From Piezodorus guildinii (Eukaryota; Arthropoda; Insecta; Hemiptera; Pentatomidae), in NCBI GenBank assembly GCA_023052935.1, contig CM041297.1, positions 5,694,280-5,758,279 of the forward strand: a stretch of DNA of 64,000 bases, written 5' to 3'. Position 1 is the first letter of the stretch. Each line of letters opens with the position of its first letter. Of this stretch, positions 32,522 to 44,440 are shown piece by piece. Made by a program: the position numbers and the translations under genes. Under the pieces are notes generated by a model that saw nothing but the letters and a program-made list of their open reading frames with translations, was not told the origin of the DNA and ran no database searches.

Positions 32522-33614
32522 TTTAATTTATACAAAACTTTTCCTATATTGCATAGGCCTTCCCTTAGGAGTAATAGTCTTTAACACTTCCCTGGGTGAC
32601 TAGCCCTACTGGGAAGCGGGATTTCTGACCTCTAACCATTTTTCTTTCCACACATCTCTGTCCCTAGCTTCTCCACCTGAGAGGTCCTGCCAGAAGCCTA
32701 ATGGATCTCTCCACCTCTTTATTTGTCGGCCTCTCATCCTTTTCCGGTCATATGGAGTCCATTCGGTGACTATTTTTGACCATCTATTGTCGATGCATCG
32801 CAGAAGATGTCCAGCCCATTTCCATTTGCCTTTTCTTATTTGCGAGAGTGTGTCTTTGAGCCCTGTTTCTTCCTTTATCTTCTTGCATCTGATTTTATCT
32901 TTTTTTTTAACTTTCAAAATGCTTCTTTCGATGCCATTTTGCCACACCATGATCTTCCTCTCTTGGGCTTTTGTCAATGACCATGTTTGGGAGCCAATGG
33001 TCACCACTGGCATAATACATCTATCGAAAACTAGCCTTTTTAGGTTGATACTTATGTTTCCTTTTGTTATGTACTTCAGAGACCAGAACTTTTCTAACCA
33101 AATGCTATTCTTCTCTGGACTTCTTTTGTACCTCTGTCAGAAAAGGAAACTAACTGTCCCAAGTAAACATATTCCTCTACGTATTCCAGGGTGAAGTTGT
33201 TCATTTTTATTTCTTCCTTTGAACTATTGGTCATTAGTTTCGTCTTATTGTGGTTTGGGTATAAACCAATTTCTTCACAGACCCCTAGAAGGTGGTTTAG
33301 CATTTCTCGTAATTGTCGGGAATTGTTGGCAAAAAGTACAATGTCATCTGCAAAACGTAAGTTGCTTAAAAATCGACCATTCACCTTTATGCCTGCATTT
33401 CCCATCCAAGAGATCAAAAGCTCATCTCCAATACCAGAATAAACAGCAAAGGAGATAACGGATCACCCTGCCTAACACCCTTCTCGACACGAAAGATTTG
33501 ATCCCTTTTTTCTGCCATTACATACGCTGTCATATCATTATATAGCTCTGTGATAATTCTAACATATTTCTCTTCGATTCCTATTATTCTTAAGTAGAAC
33601 ACCCGTATGTAGAA
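32409..33614 (-). mobile_element. RTE-like LINE, 5'-truncated, (ATTC)n tail
   Basis: A 10-bp duplication, CTTTTCATAT, at 32399-32408 and 33615-33624. The 3' tail on the minus strand is (ATTC)n, preceded by a short AATAAAGGC-type 3' UTR. A T-run at 32490-32518 lies inside. It is inserted in a J1 LINE fragment. The RT is in three broken frames (next entry). Confidence 0.85.
32606..33602 (-). pseudogene. RTE-like reverse transcriptase, frameshifted
   Basis: Segments in order on the minus strand: GVRQGDPLSPLLFILVLEM (33602-33414), LRFADDIVLFANNSRQLREM with the catalytic FADD and YVYLGQLVSF (33417-33094), then SQTWSLTKAQERKI and KGKWKWAGHLLR with the closing WxDPLG domain (33013-32606). This is the palm, thumb and C-terminal domain of an RTE-type LINE. 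Frame breaks near 33415 and 33050 and the truncated N-terminus make it inactive. Confidence 0.85.
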
Positions 33615-34290
33615 CTTTTCATATACATTCCTTTAAATCCAAAATCCTTCGTACAATTCTCAATTATGTTTACATAATCACAAATAAACTCATCCATAAT
33701 GACCTTAATGGTCCATATGTTGCCGATTTAGCCTGAACCAGCTACTACAAGCTTTATTGATGATGGGGTCGCCTGTGGTGTAGTGGTTAGCAGAGCAGCC
33801 TTTCATGCCCGAGGTAGCAGGTTCGAACCCGGCAGATGATCCTAGACTTTTGTTAGGGGTTGAAAAAAAAAACCTTGGTTGTGGCGTATTTCTGATGAGA
33901 CGTAAAATGGTGGCCCCAAGCATCTTACTAGGGTATGGAGTGGTCTCCTGGGGCAGAATCTTTAAAGTGGGTACCCAAATTGGGGGAAAAACCTGGCGGC
34001 TGAGCGTGATCAAGGCTTAATCACCACCTTGCACACCACTGTTGAATTATAAACAGTACGAATCTCTTCAAGTGCTGAGCCCGAGACCCTTCATGGGACA
34101 GCATTTTTTTTTTTTTTAAATGAATAAACAATCGACCAATCCTGGCTTCCTCTATGATTCCTGATAATCCTCTGAGACCTCTGAAAAGAAGATAGCGCCG
34201 AGATTTTTTGAATATTTTTAGATTACTGCCAATGAGTAATTTCTATACATGTTTATCATGCCGTTTGTTTAATATTATACAATGATAACA
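33615..34290 (+). mobile_element. J1 LINE fragment split by an S2 SINE
   Basis: 33615-33765 and 34128-34290 together match the RT C-terminal end and 3' UTR of J1 (AAATCCAAAATCCTTCGTAC; TGATAATCCTCTGAGACCTC). The SINE at 33769-34127 separates them. Diverged and non-coding. Confidence 0.7.
33769..34127 (+). mobile_element. tRNA-derived SINE, family S2
   Basis: The head has box A-like TGGTGTAGTGGTTAGCAGAG and box B-like AGGTTCGAACCCGG, with CAT at the position of the anticodon. The body (GTGGCCCCAAGCATCTTACT.., CCTGGGGCAGAATC) is distinct from S1, but the same final AAATGAATAAACAA tail type appears. The target duplication was not resolved. Confidence 0.75.
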
Positions 34291-34294
34291 AGAA

Positions 34295-34861
34295 AAAATG
34301 AAATCCAGGAAGAAATAAAGTCCCGGTTAAAGGTGGGAAATACGTGTTATTATTCAGTTGCTAAGTTACTTAGCTCGCGGCTTCTATCTAAAAACTTAAA
34401 GGTTAGAAACTATAAAAACTATTGTTCTTCCGACAGTTCCTTACGGATTTGAAACGTGGCCGCTTATTTTAAAGGATGAACAACGGTTTAAGGTTTTCGA
34501 AAATAAGGTACTAAGTAAAATATTTGATCCGAAAAGAGATGAGGCCACTGGGGAGTTTATAAGGTTGCACAACGCGGAATTGAGGAACTTGTATCCTATA
34601 TTTATAATTGAGTTGATAGCCTCGCGGAGTTGGGTAGTTTAAGTAGTTGGGCTCGGTGAGGAACGGATTCCAAAAAAGTTGGTACTCGCTGAACCGACTG
34701 GTAGGCGTCCAAAAGGCAGGCCGAAGCGTCGATGGGAGTATTGCTTTAAGGCTGATCTCGGGGGCCTGTGCTTGAACGGTGAACATTGGACGAGTCTGTG
34801 TAGGCATATTTAGGTGGTATTGGCATCTAACCTTCGGGTTCGGTAAGCGTATTATTATTAT
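34295..34861 (+). mobile_element. RTE-like LINE (family T), copy 2
   Basis: The longest plus-oriented copy of family T: AAATGAAATCCAGGAAGAAA .. CTTAGCTCGCGGCTTCTATC .. GGTGAACATTGGACGAGTCT, ending in a short (TTA)n. It encodes the disrupted C-terminal part of an RTE-like ORF (KVRxYKT.LLPT..GxETW, FENKVL.KIF segments). Stops and indels show it is dead. Confidence 0.8.
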
Positions 34862-35309
34862 AGAAAAGTCGAGATTATTATTTACATATTATTTTAATGC
34901 TGAAGTATTATGAAATACTGTCCTCAAAATCCGATATGAACTTTAAAAATGTATTTCGAATAGATATGTGATTTAATATTTTTGTGATACACACACTAGA
35001 TTTTTTTTCAAAATTATATATTTAATTTTTTTTTTAAGGTCAGAGTGAATCATGAGCCATTGTTTCATGGGAACTGAATAAATCTTGAAGGCCTTACTCA
35101 ATCCGCTTCCATAACAGACCTTGTAAATAAAAACTTGTAATGAACCTTCTTTTTTTTTTCGAAAAGAAATTCGATTATATAATCGATTTCCTTTCCCTTA
35201 TTATCGATATCTACTGTAGTACACCCACTCACAAGAGTACAATCGCGTACATTGCAATATGGCTTTCTGTTGTATAAGTAGGTTTCTATAGCCAGTATTG
35301 CTGACCTAG
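34862..35309. other. No recognised feature
   Basis: AT-rich. No coding or repeat signature apart from T-runs near 35020 and 35150. Confidence 0.35.
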
Positions 35310-36215
35310 TTACTGCGACTGCTAAACAGTTAAATCGACACTCTCAGCAAGGTAAAAGTTACTTGGAAATATAAAATTTTAAAAAAAAAGTAACGATTTT
35401 TTAATATTTTGATTTTGAAAAATCGCATTACAAAATTCTATAAATGAAGAAAAAAAATAAAAAATAAATAAAAATAAAGTAGAACCTATTTTACCATTTC
35501 TATAATAATTTTCTGAGGTACCTCAGTTCAAAAGGTAATTAAAAAAATAAATATAATTAAACCAGCTAATAAATAATATTTATTTAAGATATCAGCAAGT
35601 CTATTTTTATTTTAAATTCATTTTGTCCCGAACTAGGTATCAATCTTTCCAATGGCAAACTCCACTCCCATTCTAATCCACTAGTTTCAATCCTTGCTTC
35701 CTCTTCAATTCCTGACAATCCTCCGAGGCGTCTGAAAGGAAGATGGCCTCTATACCTTCTAGTTTAGATTACCCAGTGGTGCCAATTTTTCAGGAATTTT
35801 CTTTTCAAGTATTTCTGTTAGCTAATTTACTTGATGTATTAACTAATACAGTTGTAAATTTCAATAAATAATAATATTAAAAATAATTATTTAAAAACAA
35901 TTTAATAATAATAATTATTTTCTGCAACTGTTAAACATTTCAATCAACACTCTTAGTCTGGCAAATGTTCCTTGTAAATTTAAAATTAAAATTAAGAATT
36001 TTTTTTTTTTTGGGAAGAGGTAATCATTTATTAAAAAAAAAAAAAAAAAATTAGTACACAATTTTTATCTTCATTTAAAATAATTTGTTTATGATTTTCT
36101 AATGTACATTAGTTCGAAAATTGATTAAAAAAAATAAATATAATTAAACCAGCTGATAAATAATATTTACATAGCATATCAGCACGTCTCTTCTTATGAT
36201 TTTAAATATATTTGA
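35310..36215 (+). repeat. Diverged direct duplication split by a J1 LINE
   Basis: 35310-35630 and 35930-36215 are two diverged copies of one sequence. Shared blocks are CTGCTAAACAGTTAAATCGA / CTGTTAAACATTTCAATCAA, AATAAATATAATTAAACCAG and AATAATATTTA..ATATCAGCA. Between them is a J1 fragment (35632-35876). A third partial repeat of the AATTTAATAAAATAATTA..TTTTCTG junction near 36225 suggests a tandem array of a roughly 600-bp unit that has decayed. Confidence 0.65.
35632..35876 (+). mobile_element. J1 LINE 3' end
   Basis: RT C-terminal tail (CCTCCGAGGCGTCTGAAAGG) and 3' UTR ending ACAGTTGTAAATTTCAATAA. 5'-truncated, non-coding. Confidence 0.75.
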
Positions 36216-37577
36216 AAACAATTTAATAAAATAATTAAGGATTATTTTCTGTCAATTTACTATTTTATTATTATATTAATCTTTTAAGATATTAACTCTT
36301 ATCAGAAATGGCTTTAGGAGTAATTTAAATACATTAATATCGATCACATTGTTATAGACGTTTTAATAATTTGTTTGATTATAATATTGGTATGAAGAGA
36401 AAAGAAACCCCAATTATAAAATGTAAATTAAAGTTATACAAATTATAAATACAACAAATCTTAAAATAAAACAAAAAAATCAAAATAATTAAATAAATCA
36501 AAATTTTTTTAGATTAAAAAAATAATATTTCACATGAAATGTGTCTAAGAATTTGAATATAAATGTGCTTTTGTCTTGTGATGGTTCTATTTCTAGATAT
36601 AACAACGATTCTTGCATATTTAAATACATATATGTACATGCTATATTCTCAAAAATATATTTTAATATTATGTATTCTATTCTTCATGTACGCACAGTAA
36701 TTAAATTTATAAAAATAGCTCAATTTAAAAGAAAAAATGGATTAATTGAATAGGAGAATTTTTTTCTAATTCATAGGATTTTTTTTTTTTTTTATTAATT
36801 ATATTGATTTTGTGCTCTCACTGTCAGAAAATTTAATGTTTCTTGATGATTCATACAAAATATACGTATATATAACTTTTTTTTTTTTTAATTTTTTGTT
36901 GAGACTATAAAGATTTATGTTTTTAAGAAAATCTGTTTGAAATAAAGTACTGAGATTGTAAAACTCTCTGATTTGTTCATTAATATTTGATTTTCGATCA
37001 GTTATTCAAGTACAGTTATAACTGATTACAGAATATTATTATTATTATTATTATTATGTAAATACAGGAATAAAAGATCTATAAATATAATTTTTAAATC
37101 AATATAATATGTTTGTTTTGCTTCTATATATAATCCCGTGAGTCAAAAACCCGCATGCTCATCTGTTGGGTTTCCCAGCTGTTATATAAGATAATAATTA
37201 GGCTTATAGGACTGGGAACCCATCCAAATATATTTCTCCTCTCTAAGGATTCACCATTATTATTTTCTCGAAATTTGTAAATATTTTGGCCTTTTCGAAA
37301 GCTCTTCAGTTTTTCAGGAGTGTTTATATTTTGCATTTCCTTAAAAGAAAAGAAAGGAAAAAAGAAAACCGGTTTGGCGACATATTGAGAAATTTCTTAA
37401 GAAAAAGGATAAAAGGAGTTTAATGATAGAAAGGAAAGATTTGACCTCGATTTATCCAAGGACACTTCTTTATTCTCGGAGATCTATCTCATCTTTGGAA
37501 AGAGAAATTTGAAATTCAAGAAATATTTAATATAACCATTTGTGATTACGATGACCAAATAAGTTGGTTTTATAATA
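36216..37577. other. No recognised feature
   Basis: Long AT-rich stretch with (ATT)n near 37036-37056 and T-runs near 36780 and 36881. Small frames 36541-36753 (+) and 37336-37124 (-) have no family match that I can see. Confidence 0.35.
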
Positions 37578-38370
37578 ACTTTTTTTTTTTTTTAAACATT
37601 TTTTATTAAGTAATATTACAATCTGTCCTAATTTGGACCTTAATAATAGTGGTGAAAGATAATATTCATACAATATTTACACAGTAATAAAATTACAATA
37701 AAATAAATATACAATAATGAATTCATAAACTGTTTATAAAGTCTATAAATCACTCATACCTATATGCACGTCATACATACAGCACATTAAGTGGAGAATC
37801 TAGCCAATGCTAGAACTCCAATATACGTATTTACAAGAGGTCGCGGGGCCACTGCCGTTTCAACCTTCTAGGGGGATGGTAAGGATGTGTGGAGCTGAAT
37901 AGGCATTGATCTAGCGTATTGGGGTGATGGATAAGGTTCTGATGAATAAGATCTAAAATAAATGGAATATTTAGATCGTGGTGTAAGGTATGGTTGGGGA
38001 CATAATAAGGAGCATTTACTAGTGTTCGGAGGACTTTGTGTGGAAAGGATTGGATATGTTTGATGTTAGAACGTTTAGCTGTCCCCCACAGTTCAAGTCC
38101 GTAGATCCAGATAGGCTTCAGTATTGTCTTGTAGATTAATAATTTGTTTTCAAACGTAAGCTCAGAATTTCTGTTGAGTAGTTTTTATAACTGTCCGAAT
38201 CGTGGGTTGAGTTCTTGTCTTTTAAGTCTTGTATGTGGGTTCCATGTCAATCTTTTGTCTAATAGTAATCCAAGATACCGGACTATCTGAAGGAGGAATT
38301 GGTATTGAGTTGAAATAAACTGGCGGAGTGGATTTTCGTCTTAGAGTAAATTTTATGTGTTTACATTTGA
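37578..38370 (-). mobile_element. J2 LINE 3' part
   Basis: Minus-oriented copy of the 25800-26988 element (TTACAATCTGTCC.., GAGGTCGCGGGGCCACTGCC, GTCCCCCACAGTTCAAGTCC), 5'-truncated near 38370 and with several frame breaks. The poly(A) tail is the T-run at 37580-37594. Confidence 0.8.
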
Positions 38371-39690
38371 GTAAATGATAAAAATTAACTAGATCATCTT
38401 ATTAGCGCTAATAAACAATGTATAAATATACAACTTGAATGAATTTATAAGCGAATTAAGGAGAAGAGATCAAAAATTTTTTTCTGTTTTGTTTTCAACA
38501 TAAGAATAGTAATATAGATGTATAATATATCGTTGGAAAGCTAAAGTTTTAAAAGAAAAAAAAATAATGTATTATTGTATATACCATGTTGTATTTGGTA
38601 ATTGAGAGTGATTGTTCTAGATAACAATTTTCTATTGCTAAACTGTATTCTAGGACCCTTACTTTACACAGTTTATACGGCTGATATCCCATCCCATCCT
38701 AACACTTTCCTTTCTACCTATGCTGATGACACTTGTGTGTTATCAGTCAACAACGATCCAACTTTTGCCTCTCAAACTCTCCAGTCCCACATCAGAGATT
38801 TTGAAGTATGGTGTTAGAACTGGAGAATAAAAATAAATTCCAACAAATCCCACCAAATAACCTTTACCCTTCTTCGTAAACCTATGACATCCTGCCCAAC
38901 AGTATCCTTCAATACACACTCTCTTGTCCCGGTTGAACAGATCCGATATCCTAGGACTGCACCTTGACAAACGTCTACTTGGAACCCTCATACAAGACTA
39001 AAAAGACAAGAAACTGCCCGAACGTTTTCGACTTACTTCACACTTACTGGACAAACCATCAACCTTTTACTTAAGTACAAAAGCTATCTACATGACTATC
39101 ATCAGACCGATATGGACTTATGGAGTAGAGTTTGGGGCTCTACTAAATCATAAATTTTCGTTATCCTGTAAAACCTCATCTTATTTTGTCACAATAATCA
39201 CATAAGACCTTAACGGTTCCTATGTTGCTGACTGGCGCAACCAGGTACCACTCCTTTCATGACAAACCCATTCCCACTCTAACCCACTAGTTTCAATTTT
39301 TTTCCTTAGCTTTCTCTACAATCCCTGATAATCCTCCGAGGCGTCTGAAAAGAAAATGGCCCGAGACGTTCTAGTTTAACTTAGTCTTTGGAGAGCTGCT
39401 AATGGGTAGTATCCCCACATGTGAATCCATGGCATTTGTATCTTTATCTCATTTATATATGTATATCATTATACAGTTGTAAATAGCAATAAATCAAAAA
39501 AAAAAAAATTTATATATAAAAAAATATATATTATATTATATTGCTAAACTATTCAGTCTAAAAGATATGTTTCCAACAAAACTATATATCATTCCATAAA
39601 CCTTTTTGAACTCTATTTATTAGTTGTTAAATGGATGATAACTCCCTAAGTAAGTGAAAGTCGTGTGTTGCCGCACCAGAGTTTTCTATC
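38371..39690 (-). mobile_element. Family H copy 11, split by a J1 LINE
   Basis: 38371-38644 and 39551-39690 are minus-oriented family H (TCGTTGGAAAGCTAAAG; end TCGTGTGTTGCCGCACCAGA at 39669-39688), separated by the J1 insertion and its 12-bp duplication. The right part of the element is missing, cut at the J2 element. Confidence 0.7.
38645..39538 (+). mobile_element. J1 LINE, 5'-truncated, with target duplication
   Basis: A 12-bp duplication, TATTGCTAAACT, at 38633-38644 and 39539-39550. It starts inside the RT palm: ILGPLLYTVYTADIP and the catalytic YADDTCVL box are readable at 38649-38745, then the frame is broken repeatedly up to the 3' UTR and A-rich tail. This is the longest J1 copy here. 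Confidence 0.87.
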
Positions 39691-40122
39691 ATACATTTTT
39701 CTAGAGGAAGATATTAATTATTGTTAAATCTAAGTACAGGAATATTTTCCTTGGGTTTTTATTGTTCTTTATTTTATCGCTATTATCTGTGTGGTGTGCA
39801 TGACTAATCGACGAAGGTAACAAGATAAGCTGATCAGGTGAATCACAGTTATCGAAGCTGATTCACCTTCGTCCAGGTATCAGCAAATATTGCTCTATTA
39901 ATTATTTTGCTGTCAAAACATAACGAGCTAATATAATTTTCAACGATCTAATTTAACTTATATATTTTGCTGTTTCACCAAAATTCAACCAGATTCAAAT
40001 AACTTTTAAAAAAAGTTATATGGAAATCAAATTCGTTTTTTCTAAACTATTTCATTATCTTTTTAAAAATTCTGAGTATTTATATAACATGTAAATTATA
40101 TCTCCTTAAGAAAGTAATGGTA
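39691..40122. other. No recognised feature
   Basis: AT-rich. GATTCACCTTCGTC / GACGAAGGTAACAAG and the repeated AGCTGATCAGGTGAATC / AAGCTGATTCACC around 39810-39880 form short inverted repeats. No gene recognised. Confidence 0.35.
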
Positions 40123-40264
40123 TTCTGTGGCGTGGTAGATAACATAACAGCCTTTTATGCCAAGGTCGTGGTTCAAACCAAGCAGATGGTTATAAGATTT
40201 TTTAAAGGAAGTACAATCTATGCGGTTATGCTGTAAAATGGTGGTCAAGAGCCTGTGCGGGATT
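40123..40264 (+). mobile_element. SINE S1, degenerate 5' part
   Basis: Recognisable head (GGTAGATAACATAACAGCC, GTGGTTCAAACC) and body start, ending at GAGCCTGTGCGGGATTCTG. A J1 LINE follows. Confidence 0.65.
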
Positions 40265-40280
40265 CTGAAAAAAAACGCTT

Positions 40281-40850
40281 CTTTTTTTTAAAAATTATTT
40301 ATTGATATTTACTACTGTATTGTACAACACACCTAGTAAACAGGATAAAAGAAAGTAGACATGAGCAAGACATGTAGAGAAGTTATCCAGCGGCAGCACT
40401 CTAAAAATATTCTTAACTAGGAGGTCTCGGGGGATCTTCGTTTCAGACGCCTCGGAGGATCATCAGGAATTGAAGTGGAAGAAATGATTGAAACTAAAGG
40501 GTTATAGTGGGATTGGAGTTTTTCATGGAAGAAAAATATCTGGTTCGGGACAAATCAGCAACATAAGGAATATTAAGCTCTTTATGGATCAGTTTATTAG
40601 TTCCAAAGTAAGGAGCGTTGAGGATTTTACGAAGGATTTTGGATTGTAGGGATTGGATGCAGGAAGAGTTTGATGGTTTAGTAGAGTCCCAAAGCTCTAC
40701 TCCGTAAGTCCATATAGGCCTTATGATAGTCATGTAGACGAGCCTTTTGTAGTTCAGTGGAAGATTAGAACGTTTGTTTAGAAAGTGCCATAATAGACGA
40801 TAACTCGAGCAGTTTCTTGTCGCTTCAGTCTTGTATGACGCTTTGAAAAT
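40281..40850 (-). mobile_element. J1 LINE 3' end
   Basis: Minus-oriented RT C-terminal tail (frame 40733-40494: TIIRPIWTYGVELWDSTKPS) plus 3' UTR. The T-run at 40281-40288 is the poly(A). A possible 6-bp duplication, ACGCTT, flanks it (40275-40280, 40838-40843). It lies between two S1 SINE fragments. Confidence 0.75.
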
Positions 40851-40859
40851 ACCTAAAAT

Positions 40860-41058
40860 TTTTTAAGGGAATATCAAATCTTAACTTAAGCTCTTATGCA
40901 GAGGGGACGTTAAAAGGTGGTCCCGAGCCTGTGCGATGTCAGGTACTCGTTAAAGATCCCTATCCTAATAAAACCTGGATAGGCAAAATTTAGGACTCCC
41001 ACTGTAGCATCGTCCGATTAGCCACAGCAGCATAAACTGACGTTAAATGAAATAAACA
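40860..41058 (+). mobile_element. SINE S1, 3' part
   Basis: From ATGCAGAGGGGACGTTAAAA through CCTGTGCGATGTCAGG to GACGTTAAATGAAATAAAC. The tRNA-like head is missing. It overlaps in content with the fragment at 40123, so the two are from different copies. Confidence 0.8.
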
Positions 41059-41704
41059 TATTTATACATCTTTATTTCATTAGCTTAAAACTTAATCCTA
41101 AAAGCATTAGAGCGTATAGGTCACACGCTTAATTTGGGGTCCGTTAAATAATTGTTTATGTAAAGGAACTTTTTAATAATAGTTAAAAGATGTATTAGTT
41201 TAAAATAATTTTGTAATTCATTTCGAACGGAGCTAATAAGTGCGCGATCCTTTTGTGAGTATTTTTTCTAGCAAATTTAAGTTTGAATCGCTATAATGCT
41301 ATAAATAACATTAAATATCTAAAAACTCCATTATAAAAAATATCTAAAAACTCTATAAAAAAGAAAAACTTACTGCTGTTTAAATATTTAAAAAATAAAT
41401 AAACCTATAGCAATTAAATAGAAGTAACAAATTATTTTAAAACTATCCCTTACAATCTTCTGAGAAGAAAATTTAGATATTGTTACCATTTACTTTTGTT
41501 TCAATGGAGAAAGATTTATAAATTTTGAATGATCTTGTAATTTTAAAGTATTTTTGTAATGTTCATTTATTTCAAAACTTTTTTTCAAATTTTTATGATT
41601 ATTTCAACTTAAGAAAGTTCTTATTTTTACATATTAGACTGAGCATGATTTTCTTCCATCATATCTTTATTCGTATAATTAAATATCTGACTCGTCATTA
41701 TTCA
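41059..41704. other. No recognised feature
   Basis: AT-rich DNA. A 190-codon plus-strand frame starting at 41525 runs into the antisense of the LINE at 41732-42200 and is not a gene. Confidence 0.4.
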
Positions 41705-41731
41705 TCGACGTTTCGGGGTTTTGTCCCCATT
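41705..41731 (-). other. Hammerhead-like half motif interrupted by a LINE
   Basis: The minus strand shows GGGGACAAAACCCC-GAAACGTC-GATG, i.e. stem II and the GAAACGTC half. The CTGATGA half is displaced by the LINE insertion, whose target duplication TTTGTCCC falls in the stem II loop (41721 and 42203). Confidence 0.4.
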
Positions 41732-42200
41732 AATAATAATAATGATAATAACAGGCCTACCGAACCCGAAGGTTCGATGCCGATACCACCAAATTCCGCC
41801 TCCACAGACTCCCCCGAAATCAGACTTAACGCAATCCTCCCAGCGAATACCAACTTTCTCGGAATCCGTCCCTCACCGAGCCCAACAACTTTACGCGCCC
41901 ATTTGAGTCTCCGCGATGCTATCAGCTCAATTATATTCACAGGACACAAGTTCCGCAATTCCGCGTTGTGCAACCTTCTAAACTCCCCAGTGGCCTCATC
42001 TCTCTTCGGACCAAATATTTTAAGCAGTACCTTATTTTCGAAAACCTTAAACCGTTGTTCATCCTTCAAATTAAGCGGCCACGTTTCACATCCGTAAAGA
42101 ACCGTCGGAAGAATAATAGTTTTATAAATTCTAACCTTTAAGTTTTTAGACAGAAGCCGCGAGCTAAGTAATTTAGCAACTAAATAATAACACACATTTC
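41732..42200 (-). mobile_element. RTE-like LINE (family T), copy 3
   Basis: Minus-oriented, with the (TTA)n tail at 41732-41750 and an imperfect duplication TTTGTCCC(C)CATT around 41721 and 42203. It encodes a longer open C-terminal RTE-like segment than the other two copies (frame 42195-41698). Confidence 0.82.
41750..42195 (-). pseudogene. RTE-like ORF C-terminal fragment
   Basis: The frame reads SRLLSKNLKVRIYKTIILPT, LYGCETWPLNLKDEQRFKVF, ENKVLLKIFGPKRDEATGEF, and SRRLKWARKVVGLGEGRIPR. This is the thumb and C-terminal domain following the RT palm in RTE-type LINEs. The RT catalytic part is missing by 5' truncation. Open over about 150 codons. Confidence 0.8.
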
Positions 42201-43680
42201 CCTTTGTCCCTCATTTTCAAAACTAAAATTGTTTAATACAGTTCGATTTTAGTTACAATTAACAAATATTTTCTATATCTTTACAAATTTTTATAAAGTC
42301 ATAAATTAGACGAAATTTCATATTATATAATTAATTATAAATTTACCATTTATGTTCTTTATTTATTAATATACATTTTTTGTAGCTTACTGCCACATGC
42401 CCTTCTAAATGTCGACTAATTTTAACTTTTTTTAAATTTATTTATTGTTGTTATATATAATTATTTTTTTCTATTGTCTATTATATAGTGATTTTTCTTT
42501 ACCCTTGTTTTCCCGTAAATATACATAAATAGAAGCATTTATTATGTATTATACTGCTGTGATTATTTTAACAAATATTAATATCTCTGAAATAATTGAC
42601 TAAAAGAAAAAAAAATGTATTCGAATGATTATATTTTCAGACTTTTTTCGACGTACCCATTTTTCTGTATTCATTTGTTCACATTGGTGAACGTTTGTTT
42701 CGAATTATTTTTTAACCACTGTCAAGCCTTTTATTATTATTTTTTATTAAATGTATACCTTAATTGAATTTTTTATATTTTTCACTTTGTGACACCCGTG
42801 CTCATCCGTTTAATGTTTAAATATTCTAAATCTAATATCCCCCCTCCCCAATGGTCCAAAAGCCAAGGCTACTAAATTGTGAAGCTGCCAAGCACGGGTT
42901 AAGATGAATTTTATTTACAACAACTTAAACTGTTAGTTCGTTTAGAGGACAAGTCGTGCTTGGCTTCTGCAAAGCTTCGGGCCCAGTCAGTCACTGTAAG
43001 GTAATATTAAGGATTGAGGATGGCCTATGTGTATTCCATTTAAACTTTATTTAAACACTTATATATCTGTGGCGGTTATGAAAAACTAAATAACTCGAGT
43101 TATTTCAAAAATGAGTTCACGTATCGCTCCCTCAGACCTCCTACGTCGTGTTAAATTGGTTAAAGAAATTTCTTGGTGGAAGAAATTTCATGTGGAAAGA
43201 AAGGTGTAATTAATAACTTTATTTTGGTATTACGTAAAACTTTAAGTCGCTCACCTGTAAAATGGAAGATTTTGACTTAACCACTTATTCACGACCTCCA
43301 CAGATATTATATTTTGCTTAATGCTATTAAATAATCACACACTTAAAAACAATTCTTTTATTTTTTTTCACAATTCGAGAGGATAGGATTTCATTAGGAA
43401 GACGTGGAAAACAGATTTCTCTTAGTTTTTGGTAAATATTCCGGAGAATTTAATAAGATTAAAACTTTCTTTTCATCTTGTGAATTTTATTAACCTTTTT
43501 AAGAAATTATTAAACCTTTGAGAGAAATTTGAAAACGTCCCTATCTTTCGAATATCAAGCCACATGATGCATTCATTGGTGTATCCGAATTTAAAGCTGC
43601 TGTTTGGCCAGCTGAATTGTCAATATTTATTTATTTTTTTTTAAACTTAATTTGAAAAATATTTTTTTGTTCATATCTTT
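42201..43680. other. No recognised feature
   Basis: 1.5 kb of AT-rich sequence with no frame or repeat I recognise. A slightly GC-richer patch at 42850-43000 (CCAAGGCTACTAAATTGTG, GCTTCGGGCCCAGTCAGTC) could be old exonic or repeat sequence, without further support. Confidence 0.3.
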
Positions 43681-44440
43681 AAATGTTTTTTGATTTATTT
43701 ATTAATTGAAATTTACAACTGTATTAGTAAATAGATCAAGTAAATTAGCTGATAATATATATAGGTAATATACTTGAAAATAATATGCCTATTGGCAGCA
43801 TCTATATAATCTAAAGTAGAAGTTCTCGAGGCCATAATCTTTTCAGACACCTCTAAGGATTGTTAGGGGGAGGAATGAATTGAAACTATTGGGTTAAAGT
43901 GAGAGTGGAGTTTTTCATGAAAGGATTGGTACCTCGTACGGGCTAAATCAGCAACATATGGGACATTGAGGTTTTTTATGGACGAGTTTGTTGGTCACAA
44001 AGTAAGGAGTACTGAGGATTTTTCGAAGGATTTTGGATTGTAAGGATTGAATACGGGAAGAATTTGATGGTTTAGTAGAGCTCCAAAGCTCAACTCGTTA
44101 AGTCCAGATAGGCCTTATGATGGTGATGTAGATCAGTCTTTTGTAGTTAAGTGGAAGGTTAGAGCGTCTGTCCAGTCAGTGTTGAAGTAGCCGAAAGCGG
44201 CGAGCAGTTTCTTGTCGTTTCAGTCTAGTGTGCGGATTCTATGAGAGACGTTTGTAAAGTAGGAGTCCTAGGTAGCGGATCTGTTCAACCGGGACAAGCA
44301 AGATATTATTAAAGGACACTGTAGGGCGGGATGTCATAGGTTTACGACGAAGGGTAAAGGTAATTTAGTGGGATTTGTTGAAATTGATTTTGATTCTCCC
44401 ATTCTGACACCGTATCTCAAGGTCAATTGAATCTTCAAAA
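43681..44440 (-). mobile_element. Degenerate J1 LINE
   Basis: Minus-oriented, matching J1 from the RT palm end (GTCATAGGTTTACGACGAAG) to the 3' UTR (TTATTAATTGAAATTTACAA). Multiple stops and indels. Confidence 0.75.

Noticed and set aside
41525..42097. 190-codon plus-strand frame
   Set aside because: Its second half is the antisense of an RTE-like LINE frame with clear family motifs on the minus strand, and the first half is low-complexity AT sequence.
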